From contig JACCEP010000001.1 of NCBI GenBank assembly GCA_013416395.1, forward strand, positions 434,001-498,000: a stretch of 64,000 nucleotides of DNA, read 5' to 3'. Under the pieces are notes generated by a model. The model did not search any database, was not told the origin of the DNA, and saw only the letters and a list, made by a program, of their open reading frames with translations. Position numbers and translations under genes: made by a program. Source of the DNA: Alcaligenaceae bacterium (lineage in GTDB: Bacteria; Pseudomonadota; Gammaproteobacteria; Burkholderiales; Burkholderiaceae_B). Of this stretch, positions 8,090 to 16,377 are shown one piece after another; the first letter of the stretch is position 1; the number at the start of each line of letters is the position of its first letter.

Positions 8090-9835
8090 ATGTCATTGCT
8101 CGATATTGAAAGCCTGCGCATTGAGTTCTTCAGCCGTCACGCACAACTTGTCGCGGTGCAAGATGTAAGCCTGTCGCTTGAAAAAGGCGAAATTCTGGGC
8201 GTCGTGGGTGAATCGGGCGCCGGTAAATCTACCATTGGCAATGCCGTCATCGGCCTGCTTGAACCCCCCGGCAAAATGACGGGCGGCAAGGTGCTGCTGG
8301 ACGGCCAACGCATAGACCAGCTGCCTAAACAGGCATTTCGCAAGATACGCGGGCGGCGTATTGGCATGATTTTTCAAGACCCGCTCACCTCGCTTGATCC
8401 ATTGCAAACCATTGAGCAGCAACTGGTCGAAACCATGCAGGTGCATCTGGACATGACGGCGCACCAGGCCAGAGACAAAGCGCTAATGCTGCTGGAGCAG
8501 GTCGGCATCGAGCACCCCGAGGCACGCCTGCACCAATACCCGCATCAGTTTTCAGGGGGCATGCGCCAGCGCGTGGTGATTGCCCTGGCGCTGTGCTGCG
8601 AGCCCGAGGTGATTATTGCCGACGAACCGACGACGGCCCTTGATGTGTCCATACAGGCGCAGATTCTCGACCTGTTGCGCAAACTGTGCAAAGACCATGA
8701 TGTAGGCATGATTCTTATCACGCACGATATGGGCGTGATTGCCGAGGTCACTGACCGGGTGGCTGTACTGTATCGCGGCAGGCTGGTGGAACAAGGCCCG
8801 ACACGCAAGGTACTTGGCGAACCCGAACACCGCTATACAAAAAGCCTGATCTCGGCGGTACCTCGATCCAACATCAAGTTGCGCCGATTTCCGATGGTGA
8901 CCTATATCGAAGACGTGCAGGCACCTGTCGACCACACACGGTCCGAGCAGGCCTTGCAGTGGCTGCGCGAACACCGTAATTTCGATCAGCATGCCGGTCG
9001 CGCACTCATCGAGGTTAAAAATCTGGGCATGCGTTTTATTTTGCGCAACGCCTTCTTGCCGCGCAATCGGCTGTCGCTCGATGCCGTCAAAGACGTCAGC
9101 TTTACCATTCAAGAAGGAGAAGTGTTCGGCCTGGTGGGTGAGTCAGGCTCGGGCAAGTCTACGATTGCACGCCTTATCGCCGGCCTGTACCAGGCAAGCA
9201 GCGGCACGGTCAGCTTCGACGGCGTCAACATCACTGGTTTAAAAGATCACAAAGCGCTGAATGCCTTCCGGCGGCAGATCCAGATGGTGTTTCAGGACCC
9301 CTTTTCTTCTCTCAACCCACGCATGCGTATTCTGGACATCGTGGCAGAGCCCATTCGTTTCCATCGCCTGACTCGCAGCGAGACCGAAACACGTCAGATT
9401 GTCACGGGCCTGCTCGACTACGTAGGGCTGGGCGCGCAGGCGCTTGCGCGCTTTCCCCATGAGTTTTCAGGGGGGCAGCGCCAGCGTATAGGCATTGCCC
9501 GGGCATTGGCCACACGACCCCGTTTTCTGATTTGCGATGAGCCCACCTCGGCGCTTGATGTGTCGATACAGGCGCAGATACTGAACCTGCTGAAAGACCT
9601 GCAGGAAACACTGGGGCTGACCATTATGTTTATCAGCCATGACCTCCCGGTAATACGCCAGATGTGTAATCGTGTGGGAGTAATGCGACAGGGCAAGCTG
9701 CTTGAGGTGGCCGACACCGAAACGCTTTTTTCCAACCCGACGTCTGATTACACACGGCATTTGCTGTCGCTGATGCCCACCCTGGATTACCTGTCGCGAG
9801 AGGGGCTGGAGCTAGAGCCAGAGCCGGTTTCCTGA
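8090..9835 (+). CDS. fused dual ATP-binding subunit of the peptide ABC transporter (DppD-DppF type)
   Basis: A 581-residue protein carrying two complete ABC ATPase domains. The first has Walker A GESGAGKST and signature FSGGMRQRV; the second has GESGSGKST and FSGGQRQRIGIARAL. In classical dipeptide importers these are two proteins (DppD and DppF). Here, as in YejF or GsiA-like systems, one chain energises both permeases. Each half ends with the oligopeptide-transporter C-terminal extension, for example after residue 265. The ATG at 8090 is preferred over an in-frame TTG at 8084; neither has a strong ribosome site, and translation may be coupled to the permease gene ten bases upstream. Confidence 0.9.
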   Translation: MSLLDIESLRIEFFSRHAQLVAVQDVSLSLEKGEILGVVGESGAGKSTIGNAVIGLLEPPGKMTGGKVLLDGQRIDQLPKQAFRKIRGRRIGMIFQDPLTSLDPLQTIEQQLVETMQVHLDMTAHQARDKALMLLEQVGIEHPEARLHQYPHQFSGGMRQRVVIALALCCEPEVIIADEPTTALDVSIQAQILDLLRKLCKDHDVGMILITHDMGVIAEVTDRVAVLYRGRLVEQGPTRKVLGEPEHRYTKSLISAVPRSNIKLRRFPMVTYIEDVQAPVDHTRSEQALQWLREHRNFDQHAGRALIEVKNLGMRFILRNAFLPRNRLSLDAVKDVSFTIQEGEVFGLVGESGSGKSTIARLIAGLYQASSGTVSFDGVNITGLKDHKALNAFRRQIQMVFQDPFSSLNPRMRILDIVAEPIRFHRLTRSETETRQIVTGLLDYVGLGAQALARFPHEFSGGQRQRIGIARALATRPRFLICDEPTSALDVSIQAQILNLLKDLQETLGLTIMFISHDLPVIRQMCNRVGVMRQGKLLEVADTETLFSNPTSDYTRHLLSLMPTLDYLSREGLELEPEPVS

Positions 9836-10052
9836 GCTACGTGACGGGAAGGGGCACGGACGGTTTGTGGTATTTATCGACGATGCGCTACCGCGTTCTT
9901 TAAGCTGACTGCATACAAAAAGTAACGATTTGATGTTGCCCAAGGCGCACGAAATTATCGCCATCCCCCTATGATAAGTACGCAGGAAGCACTGCTGCGG
10001 TATGCAATGCAGCCGTGCTATTCGATTGACAATTTAGAAGAAGGAAAACGCT

Positions 10053-10301
10053 ATGGGCATTATCAGCATGATCGTGGTTGGCTTTATTGTGGGTCTGCTC
10101 GCACGCGCAATTATGCCGGGTGATCAGAAGCTTGGCATCATCATGACCATTATTCTTGGTATCGTCGGTGCAATAGTCGCTGGCTACCTCGGTGCCGCTC
10201 TGGGGTTTTATCAGGCCGGAGAAGGGGTAGGCTGGATAGCCTCTATTATCGGTGCGATTATTGTGCTTTTCATCTACGGCCTAATCGTTAAGAAACGCTA
10301 A
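10053..10301 (+). CDS. GlsB/YeaQ/YmgE family stress-response membrane protein
   Basis: An 82-residue, very hydrophobic protein with three predicted membrane spans. It has the family pattern: an N-terminal IISMIVVGFIVGLLARAIMPG, then GIIMTIILGIVGAIVAGYLG, and a final helix ending in IYGLIVKKR. These transglycosylase-associated proteins are small inner-membrane proteins induced in stress; the exact function is not known. A GAAGGA ribosome site lies eight bases before the ATG. It is monocistronic, with a terminator-like hairpin about 60 bases downstream. The 217-base stretch upstream (9836-10052) presumably holds its promoter, but I could not identify one with confidence. Confidence 0.85.
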   Translation: MGIISMIVVGFIVGLLARAIMPGDQKLGIIMTIILGIVGAIVAGYLGAALGFYQAGEGVGWIASIIGAIIVLFIYGLIVKKR

Positions 10302-10362
10302 GTTTCGACTGAAAAACAAGGCTTGCCTAAACCGGCAATACGCTGCTTTCTGTTTGAGCTTT

Positions 10363-10406
10363 ACGCCCCGCACACCTGGCACTGCCCCGGTCTGCGGGGC
10401 GTTTTC
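10363..10406 (+). terminator. probable Rho-independent terminator
   Basis: Inverted arms ACGCCCCGCA (10363-10372) and TGCGGGGCGT (10392-10401) form a perfect 10-bp GC-rich stem with a 19-base loop, followed by TTTTCT. It follows the YeaQ-type gene. The large loop makes it less typical but the stem and T tract are clear. The rest of the 329-base gap to the next gene shows nothing else I can name. Confidence 0.6.
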
Positions 10407-10630
10407 TATAGAGCATGCGACGCTAAACCACGTCGTTGGCCCATGCACAGCCCAACACGATTCGTTCACGTATACCGTCTTGCAGTGCGTGTCGGCCGGC
10501 CCTATTATTTGGCAGCAGCGATTTGACTCAAATAATTTGGCTGCAGTCATTTATCGCCTGTGCGACCACCACGTGCAGGACAGATTTAACCCTATACAAT
10601 AAGCCGGTACTTACTCCTGACGGAGATATC

Positions 10631-10999
10631 ATGACCAACACCCATTACCAACGTGCCTATTCGCCGGCCCGGTTCTGGAAAAAGATAGGGCCTAAGGCAA
10701 TTAGCATCGGCCGTGCCACCCTGGAAAAAGCGCTGTACCTGTTTTATGCGGCACAAAGCCCGTCAACGCCCAAATGGGCCAGACGCGTTATGTATGGCGC
10801 TCTGGGGTATTTTATTTTGCCCCTAGACGCCATCCCCGATCTGGCACCTCTTGTCGGGTACACCGACGACATTAGCGTAATGGCCGCAGCACTGGCCACG
10901 GTCGCCTTTTACATCACGCCCGAGATCAAACAACAGGCACATCAAACCCTGGACAAATGGTTCGGCAAACCGGCAAGCACCCACATCACGGATGTCTGA
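10631..10999 (+). CDS. DUF1232 (YkvA-like) membrane protein
   Basis: A 122-residue protein with the DUF1232 core: YGALGYFILPLDAIPDLAPL followed by GYTDDISVMAAALATV. The family is a small membrane-associated domain of unknown biochemical role. The ATG at 10631 has ACGGAG upstream, and the protein from there matches family length; a longer in-frame opening from 10436 lacks such support. Its last codons overlap the start of the DUF2868 gene by eight bases, so these genes are translationally linked. Confidence 0.8.
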   Translation: MTNTHYQRAYSPARFWKKIGPKAISIGRATLEKALYLFYAAQSPSTPKWARRVMYGALGYFILPLDAIPDLAPLVGYTDDISVMAAALATVAFYITPEIKQQAHQTLDKWFGKPASTHITDV

Positions 11000-12440
11000 A
11001 ACACCTCAAGCACACCACGCAGCCCGTCCCCGATTCGGCCAACTCTGGCTGGCCGAATCGTTACGTCTGCGTGAAACCCTGTGGGGGCCTCTCGAAGACA
11101 CCAGCGAAGTAAGACGCGCACGCAGCGAAGGGCGCAGCTTCACTGAAAGGCTGATTCTGCGGGCGCAATACCTGGCAAAGCGCGAAAAACTCGACCAACT
11201 TATCACCCGCTGGTCAGGCGCATCGCGGTTGACACTTGCGGGCATGGCACTGATCGCAATCTTTGCGGGCATAGCCGCCGCGCTGGGCGCACTCGGCGAC
11301 GGCACACGACCCGTTAACGTCAACCTGGCACTGGCTGCCCTGCTGGGGCTCAATACACTCACCTTTGTCCTGTGGCTGCTCAGCTTTTTTATCTCTGGCG
11401 GTGGATCATGGCTGGGTGAGTGCTGGCTCTGGCTTACCCGCAAACTGGCACGAGGGCCTGACGTGGCGCTGGCCCCACGCGCGCTGGTTGAGGTGCTGGG
11501 CCGCAACAGTGCCATGCGATGGCTGTTTGGCACTATCAGCCATGGGCTATGGACCATCGCCCTGTCGGCCATGCTGCTAACCATGGCCACCATACTCGCC
11601 ACCCGACGTTACAGCTTCAACTGGGAAACCACCCTGCTGTCGCCCGATGCCTTTGTCACCCTCACCACGGTGTTGGGCTGGTTGCCATCAAAGCTGGGGT
11701 TTGCCATGCCTGCCGAAGACATCATCCGTGTCAGCGATGGCCTGCAGGCATTGCCACCCACGGCTTACGCCTACTGGTCCAGCTGGCTCATTGGCTGTGT
11801 GGTGGTTTACGGGCTGGTGCCGCGCGTCATTGCAATGTTCGTAAGCGGGCTGATGGCACGCCGCAAGCTTGCCGCCATTACGCTCGACCCCAGCCTGCCT
11901 GGTTACGCTGAACTGCGCGACCGCCTTGAACCCTTCAGCGAGCATACTGGCATCGACAGCCCGTCCACGCCTGGCTTTCAGGCACATGTCATACACCAAG
12001 AGCAGCCCGTCCACCGGCCAGGGCAATCCGTATTGGTCGGTATTGAGCTGGCACCCGACATGGTGTGGCCGCCTCCTGGGTTTCCCGGTCATGTCGCCGA
12101 CCTGGGCATTATTGACAGTCGGCAGCAGCGCAAGACACTGCTCGAACATCTGCAGGCGTGCCCGCCCGGCCGGCTGCTAATGGTTTGTGACGCCCGCCAA
12201 ACGCCCGATCGCGGCACGATCGCATTGCTGGCCGATCTGGGCAGCCTTTCTGACATGCCACAAGTCGTGTTGTATACCGGCAGCGGGCAAAGCAACCCTA
12301 CCGAAACAGCACGCGTAGGCATGTGGCGCCAGCGCCTCGCCGCCGCCGACTTCCAGCCCGAACAAATACAAAACGACCTGCGCAGCGCCATCGAATGGCT
12401 TTCTGACACCACACCTGTCAGGCAGGAGCCCAGGCCATGA
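10992..12440 (+). CDS. DUF2868 membrane protein
   Basis: A 482-residue protein matching DUF2868 in overall pattern: an N-terminal soluble part with WLAESLRLRETLWGP, about four hydrophobic spans between residues 75 and 300, and a soluble C-terminal domain of roughly 180 residues. Function is unknown. It overlaps both neighbours (DUF1232 before, DUF3482 GTPase after, each by a few bases), which implies one operon and tight stoichiometry. The adjacency of DUF2868 and DUF3482 is well known in Betaproteobacteria and Gammaproteobacteria. A membrane partner for the GTPase is the natural inference. Confidence 0.8.
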   Translation: MSETPQAHHAARPRFGQLWLAESLRLRETLWGPLEDTSEVRRARSEGRSFTERLILRAQYLAKREKLDQLITRWSGASRLTLAGMALIAIFAGIAAALGALGDGTRPVNVNLALAALLGLNTLTFVLWLLSFFISGGGSWLGECWLWLTRKLARGPDVALAPRALVEVLGRNSAMRWLFGTISHGLWTIALSAMLLTMATILATRRYSFNWETTLLSPDAFVTLTTVLGWLPSKLGFAMPAEDIIRVSDGLQALPPTAYAYWSSWLIGCVVVYGLVPRVIAMFVSGLMARRKLAAITLDPSLPGYAELRDRLEPFSEHTGIDSPSTPGFQAHVIHQEQPVHRPGQSVLVGIELAPDMVWPPPGFPGHVADLGIIDSRQQRKTLLEHLQACPPGRLLMVCDARQTPDRGTIALLADLGSLSDMPQVVLYTGSGQSNPTETARVGMWRQRLAAADFQPEQIQNDLRSAIEWLSDTTPVRQEPRP

Positions 12441-13906
12441 CAACATCCGCCACCTCCTCCCGACGTGTATTGCGCCTCGCCGTGGTTGGGCACACCAATA
12501 CCGGCAAAACCTCGCTGCTGCGCACCCTCACACGTGATGCCGGCTTCGGGCAAATTGAAGACAGCCCGGGCACCACCCGCCACGTTGAAGGCACCCGGCT
12601 TCTGGTCGAGGGCGCAGTCGCCATTGAACTCTTCGACACGCCCGGCATGGAAGACGGCATTGCCCTGCTCGATTACCTCGAACGGCTCACCCCACCGGGC
12701 CAGCGTATGGACGGGCCGGAACGCATACAGCGGTTTCTTCAAAGCCCCGAAAGCGAACGCCGCTTTGAACAAGAGGCCCGTGTGCTGCGCCGCCTGCTCG
12801 ACTGCGACGCAGGCCTGTACGTCGTCGACGTTCGCGACCCGGTGCTGGGCAAACATAAAGACGAACTGGCACTGCTGGCCAGTTGTGGGCACCCGTTGCT
12901 GCCCGTGCTTAATTTCACCAACAGCCGCGAACAGCGCCTGGGCGCATGGCGGTCAGCGTTGGCCCGTCTTGGCCTGCACGCCATGGTCGAATTCGACACG
13001 GTGGCACCTGCGCTTGATGGCGAGGCACAACTCTATGACAAGCTCGCATTGCTCATGGATGAACACGCTGGCTTACTGGTAGAGCTAAAGCAAGACGTTA
13101 CACGCCAAAAACAGGTACGCCATGAGGACGGCCTGCGCCTCATTGCCGAACTCATGGTTGACGTGGCGGCGTGGCGGGTATCGGCCGAGCCCGGTGATGA
13201 AGAGATCAAGGCCGCCACCCAGGCGTTGCGTCGCCAGATCCGCGATCGTGAAGCCGCCTGCGTCAGTGCGTTGCTCAAGCGCTATAACTTCAGTAGCCGC
13301 GACTTTCCCGCACACACATTGCCACTGGAAGGCGAGCGCTGGGGCATGGACTTATTTCATCCGCAGGCCCTCAAAGACTACGGCATTCAAATTGGCAAAG
13401 GTGTTGCTGCCGGCGCCATGGCAGGCGCAACCCTAGACGTGTTCACGGCAGGTCTTAGCCTGGGTGCAGCCACGTTGCTGGGCGCCGCCGCTGGCGGGCT
13501 CTGGCAGGGTGCCGACAGGCTGGGCAAGCGCATTATGGGGCGTATGCGTGGGTACCAAGAACTAAGCGTCGACGATGCCGTGCTGCGTTTGCTGGCCATA
13601 CGGCAGCTTGCTTTGCTGCACGCGCTTGAACGGCGGGGGCATGCTGCACAAACGCCGATAAATATTGAACTCGACCCCATGACAGCAGCCGGTGCAACAC
13701 CAGGAGCCAGCGACTCTGATCTTGATTTAGCCCACGACAAAGATTTTCAAAGACAGCTTGAACGCTGGCGCAAGCAGGAGCTGCCTGAGGTATTGGTAGA
13801 AGCCCGAAGCCAGCCGCAATGGTCAGCGCTGTCTGAGCACTATGAAAACCAGTCTCGGCGCAAACAGGCTGTACGCACATTGGCGCAAAAACTGGGGCAG
13901 GCGTGA
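12437..13906 (+). CDS. DUF3482 domain GTPase
   Basis: A 489-residue predicted P-loop GTPase. The N-terminal Era/TrmE-like domain has G1 as GHTNTGKTSLL, then a TT switch at SPGTTRHVEG and G3 as DTPGMED. The expected NKxD motif is weak: the matching place reads LNFTNSREQ, so base specificity may be altered. The C-terminal DUF3482 region includes a Gly/Ala-rich hydrophobic segment (GVAAGAMAGATLDVFTAGLS) that may insert into or lie on a membrane. It starts inside the end of the DUF2868 gene (ATGA overlap). The pair probably works together at the inner membrane, but the process is unknown. Confidence 0.82.
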   Translation: MTTSATSSRRVLRLAVVGHTNTGKTSLLRTLTRDAGFGQIEDSPGTTRHVEGTRLLVEGAVAIELFDTPGMEDGIALLDYLERLTPPGQRMDGPERIQRFLQSPESERRFEQEARVLRRLLDCDAGLYVVDVRDPVLGKHKDELALLASCGHPLLPVLNFTNSREQRLGAWRSALARLGLHAMVEFDTVAPALDGEAQLYDKLALLMDEHAGLLVELKQDVTRQKQVRHEDGLRLIAELMVDVAAWRVSAEPGDEEIKAATQALRRQIRDREAACVSALLKRYNFSSRDFPAHTLPLEGERWGMDLFHPQALKDYGIQIGKGVAAGAMAGATLDVFTAGLSLGAATLLGAAAGGLWQGADRLGKRIMGRMRGYQELSVDDAVLRLLAIRQLALLHALERRGHAAQTPINIELDPMTAAGATPGASDSDLDLAHDKDFQRQLERWRKQELPEVLVEARSQPQWSALSEHYENQSRRKQAVRTLAQKLGQA

Positions 13907-14083
13907 GTGCGGGCGGCGTAACCCGGGATTCATTCACATACAGGTCGTGACGTTGCGCTATGCGGAGCGTCACTGCACACATATCGGCCCCGGCATCTGG
14001 CCTCGGTAACCTGGCGCCAGCTTCAGCAGCATGGCGCGCAGCGAACAGGGCGCAGCATCGAGCACACCACACAGGCCTCAAGA

Positions 14084-14590
14084 TCAGAGCAAGACAGGTG
14101 TGTTGGGTAAGTCGTCGGTGTTGCGGCCGCCTTCAGGCACTGGCGGGCACGCAGACTTCAGAATAATTTCGATAGTGTCGATGGCGGCAAACAGACCAGC
14201 CTCGTAGCGCTGCTGCACAAAACATTGCTGCAGCCCCGCACACACATCGGCCCACTGCGCGTCAGACGCCTTGACGCCGCGGTCAGCGATAATCTGCATA
14301 TATTGTCGGTCAAGCGCCAGGTAAAGCAACACACCGGTGTTTAACGGCGTATCCCATACATGCAACTTGCCAAACACTTCGAGCGCGCGCTGTTCAGAGT
14401 CTGATTCATGAGACGGGCTAACGGCTTCAATGGCAACCACCAGCTCGCCCGTGTGGCTGATCTCGCTTTGCCGGATGCGCTCGGCCAGGCGATCGAGCAT
14501 GGCCGCGTTGAAATGCTTGCGGCGCAGCCACTGCCCGGCCAGGCTGGACCAGCCCGTTAGTTTTTTCCAGTTGTCTCGTCTTGAGGACAT
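14084..14590 (-). CDS. TPM domain protein (short)
   Basis: A 168-residue protein with a TPM (YgcG-type) domain: ISHTGELVVAIEAVSP, then VWDTPLNTGVLLYLALDRQ, then IIADRGV. It has no signal peptide, unlike the upstream YgcG homologue, so this copy is probably cytoplasmic or peripheral. It is the last gene of a lemA-ygcG-tpm operon and begins 20 bases after the previous stop. The start at MSSRRDNW is preferred over nine codons upstream that overlap nothing useful. TPM domains have been linked with phosphatase activity and photosystem repair in plants; the bacterial role is unclear. Confidence 0.78.
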   Translation of the reverse strand: MSSRRDNWKKLTGWSSLAGQWLRRKHFNAAMLDRLAERIRQSEISHTGELVVAIEAVSPSHESDSEQRALEVFGKLHVWDTPLNTGVLLYLALDRQYMQIIADRGVKASDAQWADVCAGLQQCFVQQRYEAGLFAAIDTIEIILKSACPPVPEGGRNTDDLPNTPVLL

Positions 14591-14610
14591 TACGATTCCT
14601 TTATCTGCGA

Positions 14611-15525
14611 CTACCAACTGCCCGAGGCGCCGCCGCCACCGCTGCTGCCGCCTCCACCGCCGCCGAAACCACCACCTCCAAAGCCACCACCCCCGCCAAA
14701 ACCGCCTCCGCCACCAAAGCCACCGCCGAATCCACCACCACGTCGCGATGCGCGCCCCACTTTACTGGAACTGCGTCGGCTGCGCCCAACCAGGCTAAGT
14801 ATCAGCCCGACGAACGCAGCCACCATGGCCGCCAGCACGTTGTTAAACAACAAATAAACAAAAATACCGGCCATAAAAGGCGCGATAAAAGGCGGCATGA
14901 GGGTGGTCATGAAAGCAATGGGAAGCAGCATAAAGCTTGCTTCAGAGTCTGAGTCATTGCCGGCAGATGCAGATGCGGGTGCAGGCAACGGCTCGCCGTC
15001 GATAAGTTTGGCCAGGCTTTCAACCCCGGCAGTAATACCGCCGGCATAATCGCCAGCCTTAAAGCGTGGCGTGACCTGTTCACGAATAATGCGACCCGCC
15101 AGAAGATCGGGCACGGCGCCTTCCAAGCCATAGCCCACTTCTATGCGCAAATTACGATCGTCTTTGGCCACCACAAGCAAAATGCCATCATCAACTTTTT
15201 CGCGGCCGATACGCCATTTATCAAAAGCACGCCGTGCGTAGCTTTCTATGGTGTCTTCACCCGTGGTGGGAACCATAAGCACGGCCAGCTGCGCGCCCTT
15301 GCGTTTTGCGACGTCTTCGCTGATCTGCTCGAGATGAGTGCGAGTATTTGAATCTAGCGTATTTGTTGTGTCGACAACCCAACTGGTGAAGTCGGGCACG
15401 GGTACCGGCGCTGCGAGCGCCGGCCTGAGTGTCAGAAACAGGCAGGCCACACACACCAGTAGCCAGCTGGCTGACAACAGAGCCAGTCGACGCGCAGCGA
15501 ACAATGGCGAAGTGGTGGCTGCCAT
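14611..15525 (-). CDS. YgcG family TPM domain protein with Gly-rich tail
   Basis: A 304-residue exported membrane protein. It has an N-terminal hydrophobic signal (residues 12-38), a periplasmic TPM domain starting at VVDTTNTLDSNTRTHLEQI, two hydrophobic spans around 205-245, and a C-terminal tail of GGGFGGGFGGGGG-type repeats ending in SGSW. This architecture is characteristic of the TPM_phosphatase proteins found beside lemA. Its ATG overlaps the lemA stop (TGATG), so translation is coupled. The Gly-rich tail is low complexity, encoded by repetitive GGC/GGT codons at about 14611-14750. Confidence 0.85.
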   Translation of the reverse strand: MAATTSPLFAARRLALLSASWLLVCVACLFLTLRPALAAPVPVPDFTSWVVDTTNTLDSNTRTHLEQISEDVAKRKGAQLAVLMVPTTGEDTIESYARRAFDKWRIGREKVDDGILLVVAKDDRNLRIEVGYGLEGAVPDLLAGRIIREQVTPRFKAGDYAGGITAGVESLAKLIDGEPLPAPASASAGNDSDSEASFMLLPIAFMTTLMPPFIAPFMAGIFVYLLFNNVLAAMVAAFVGLILSLVGRSRRSSSKVGRASRRGGGFGGGFGGGGGFGGGGGFGGGGFGGGGGGSSGGGGASGSW

Positions 15526-16139
15526 CAGGGTTTGGCAGGGCTAGTGATATCAAACTTGACCTCGGGGTCACGCGTGATCTCGGCCTGCTTGGATACGCCG
15601 TAGTTTTCCATGGTGTGATAACCAAAAATCTTGGCCGTAATAAGTGTGGGAAACTGCCGCACGATCAGGTTGTAGTCGCGTACAGCTTCTACATAGCGCC
15701 CGCGCTCGGTGGCAATACGGTTCTCGGTGCCTTCGAGCTGTGTCATCAGGTCTCGAAACAACCCATCGCTCTTGAGCTGGGGGTAGTTTTCGGATACGGC
15801 TATAAGACGCGATAACGCCGACGTCAGCTGAGCCTGTGCCTGCTCGAAGCGCGCCATAAGCGCCGGATCCTGAAGGTCATCGACGTTGATCTGTATGCTG
15901 CCGACTTTCGCCCGCGCCTCGGTTACCTCGGTAAGTACGGTACGCTCGTTAACCATGTAGGCGTTTACCGAATTAACCAGCTTGGGTACCAACTCGGCCC
16001 GGCGTTCATACTGATTAAGGGTCTGCGACCAGGCTGCCTTGACTTGCTCATCAAGACGCTGAATGTCGTTATAGCCGCATCCTGTGAGCAGTGCCGCAAC
16101 AAAGGGAAACACAAGCAAGAGAAACAGTCTTTTCATCAT
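15525..16139 (-). CDS. LemA family lipoprotein
   Basis: A 204-residue LemA family protein. The N-terminus is a lipoprotein signal with lipobox LTGC (Cys near residue 21), so it is probably anchored to a membrane. The LemA core is seen at QVKAAWSQTLNQYERRAELVP and in the repeated long helices that follow, ending with RDYNLIVRQFPTLITAKIFGY. LemA proteins occur next to TPM proteins across many phyla; their function is not established. It is the first gene of the three-gene minus-strand operon. Confidence 0.88.
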   Translation of the reverse strand: MMKRLFLLLVFPFVAALLTGCGYNDIQRLDEQVKAAWSQTLNQYERRAELVPKLVNSVNAYMVNERTVLTEVTEARAKVGSIQINVDDLQDPALMARFEQAQAQLTSALSRLIAVSENYPQLKSDGLFRDLMTQLEGTENRIATERGRYVEAVRDYNLIVRQFPTLITAKIFGYHTMENYGVSKQAEITRDPEVKFDITSPAKP

Positions 16140-16203
16140 TCGTAACCCACGAAAACGTACAATGTCCGAATTACAACATACATAGTGTCTGGTACGTAAA
16201 GCC

Positions 16204-16233
16204 TTTACGGAAAATGACGATCTAGGCTACAAT
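16204..16233 (+). promoter_or_regulatory. candidate sigma-70 promoter for rhlE
   Basis: TTTACG (16204-16209) and TACAAT (16228-16233) are separated by 18 bases and fit -35 and -10 elements, with GGC before the -10. Transcription starting near 16240 would leave a leader of roughly 140 bases before the rhlE start, longer than usual here. Long leaders are known for other DEAD-box helicase genes and can carry regulation; I see no specific structure. Confidence 0.4.
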
Positions 16234-16377
16234 GGTCGATTGTGCGTTGTGCCAATCAGCGCGCTGCCTGCAAGCTGTTCTAGTCTTGCCATTGGCTTTT
16301 TGCCATATCAACCTTTCACATCGTCTGCCTGATTGGTATCTCTCAACTCGAGCGATAGGCTGTCGCTGGAGTTATTC

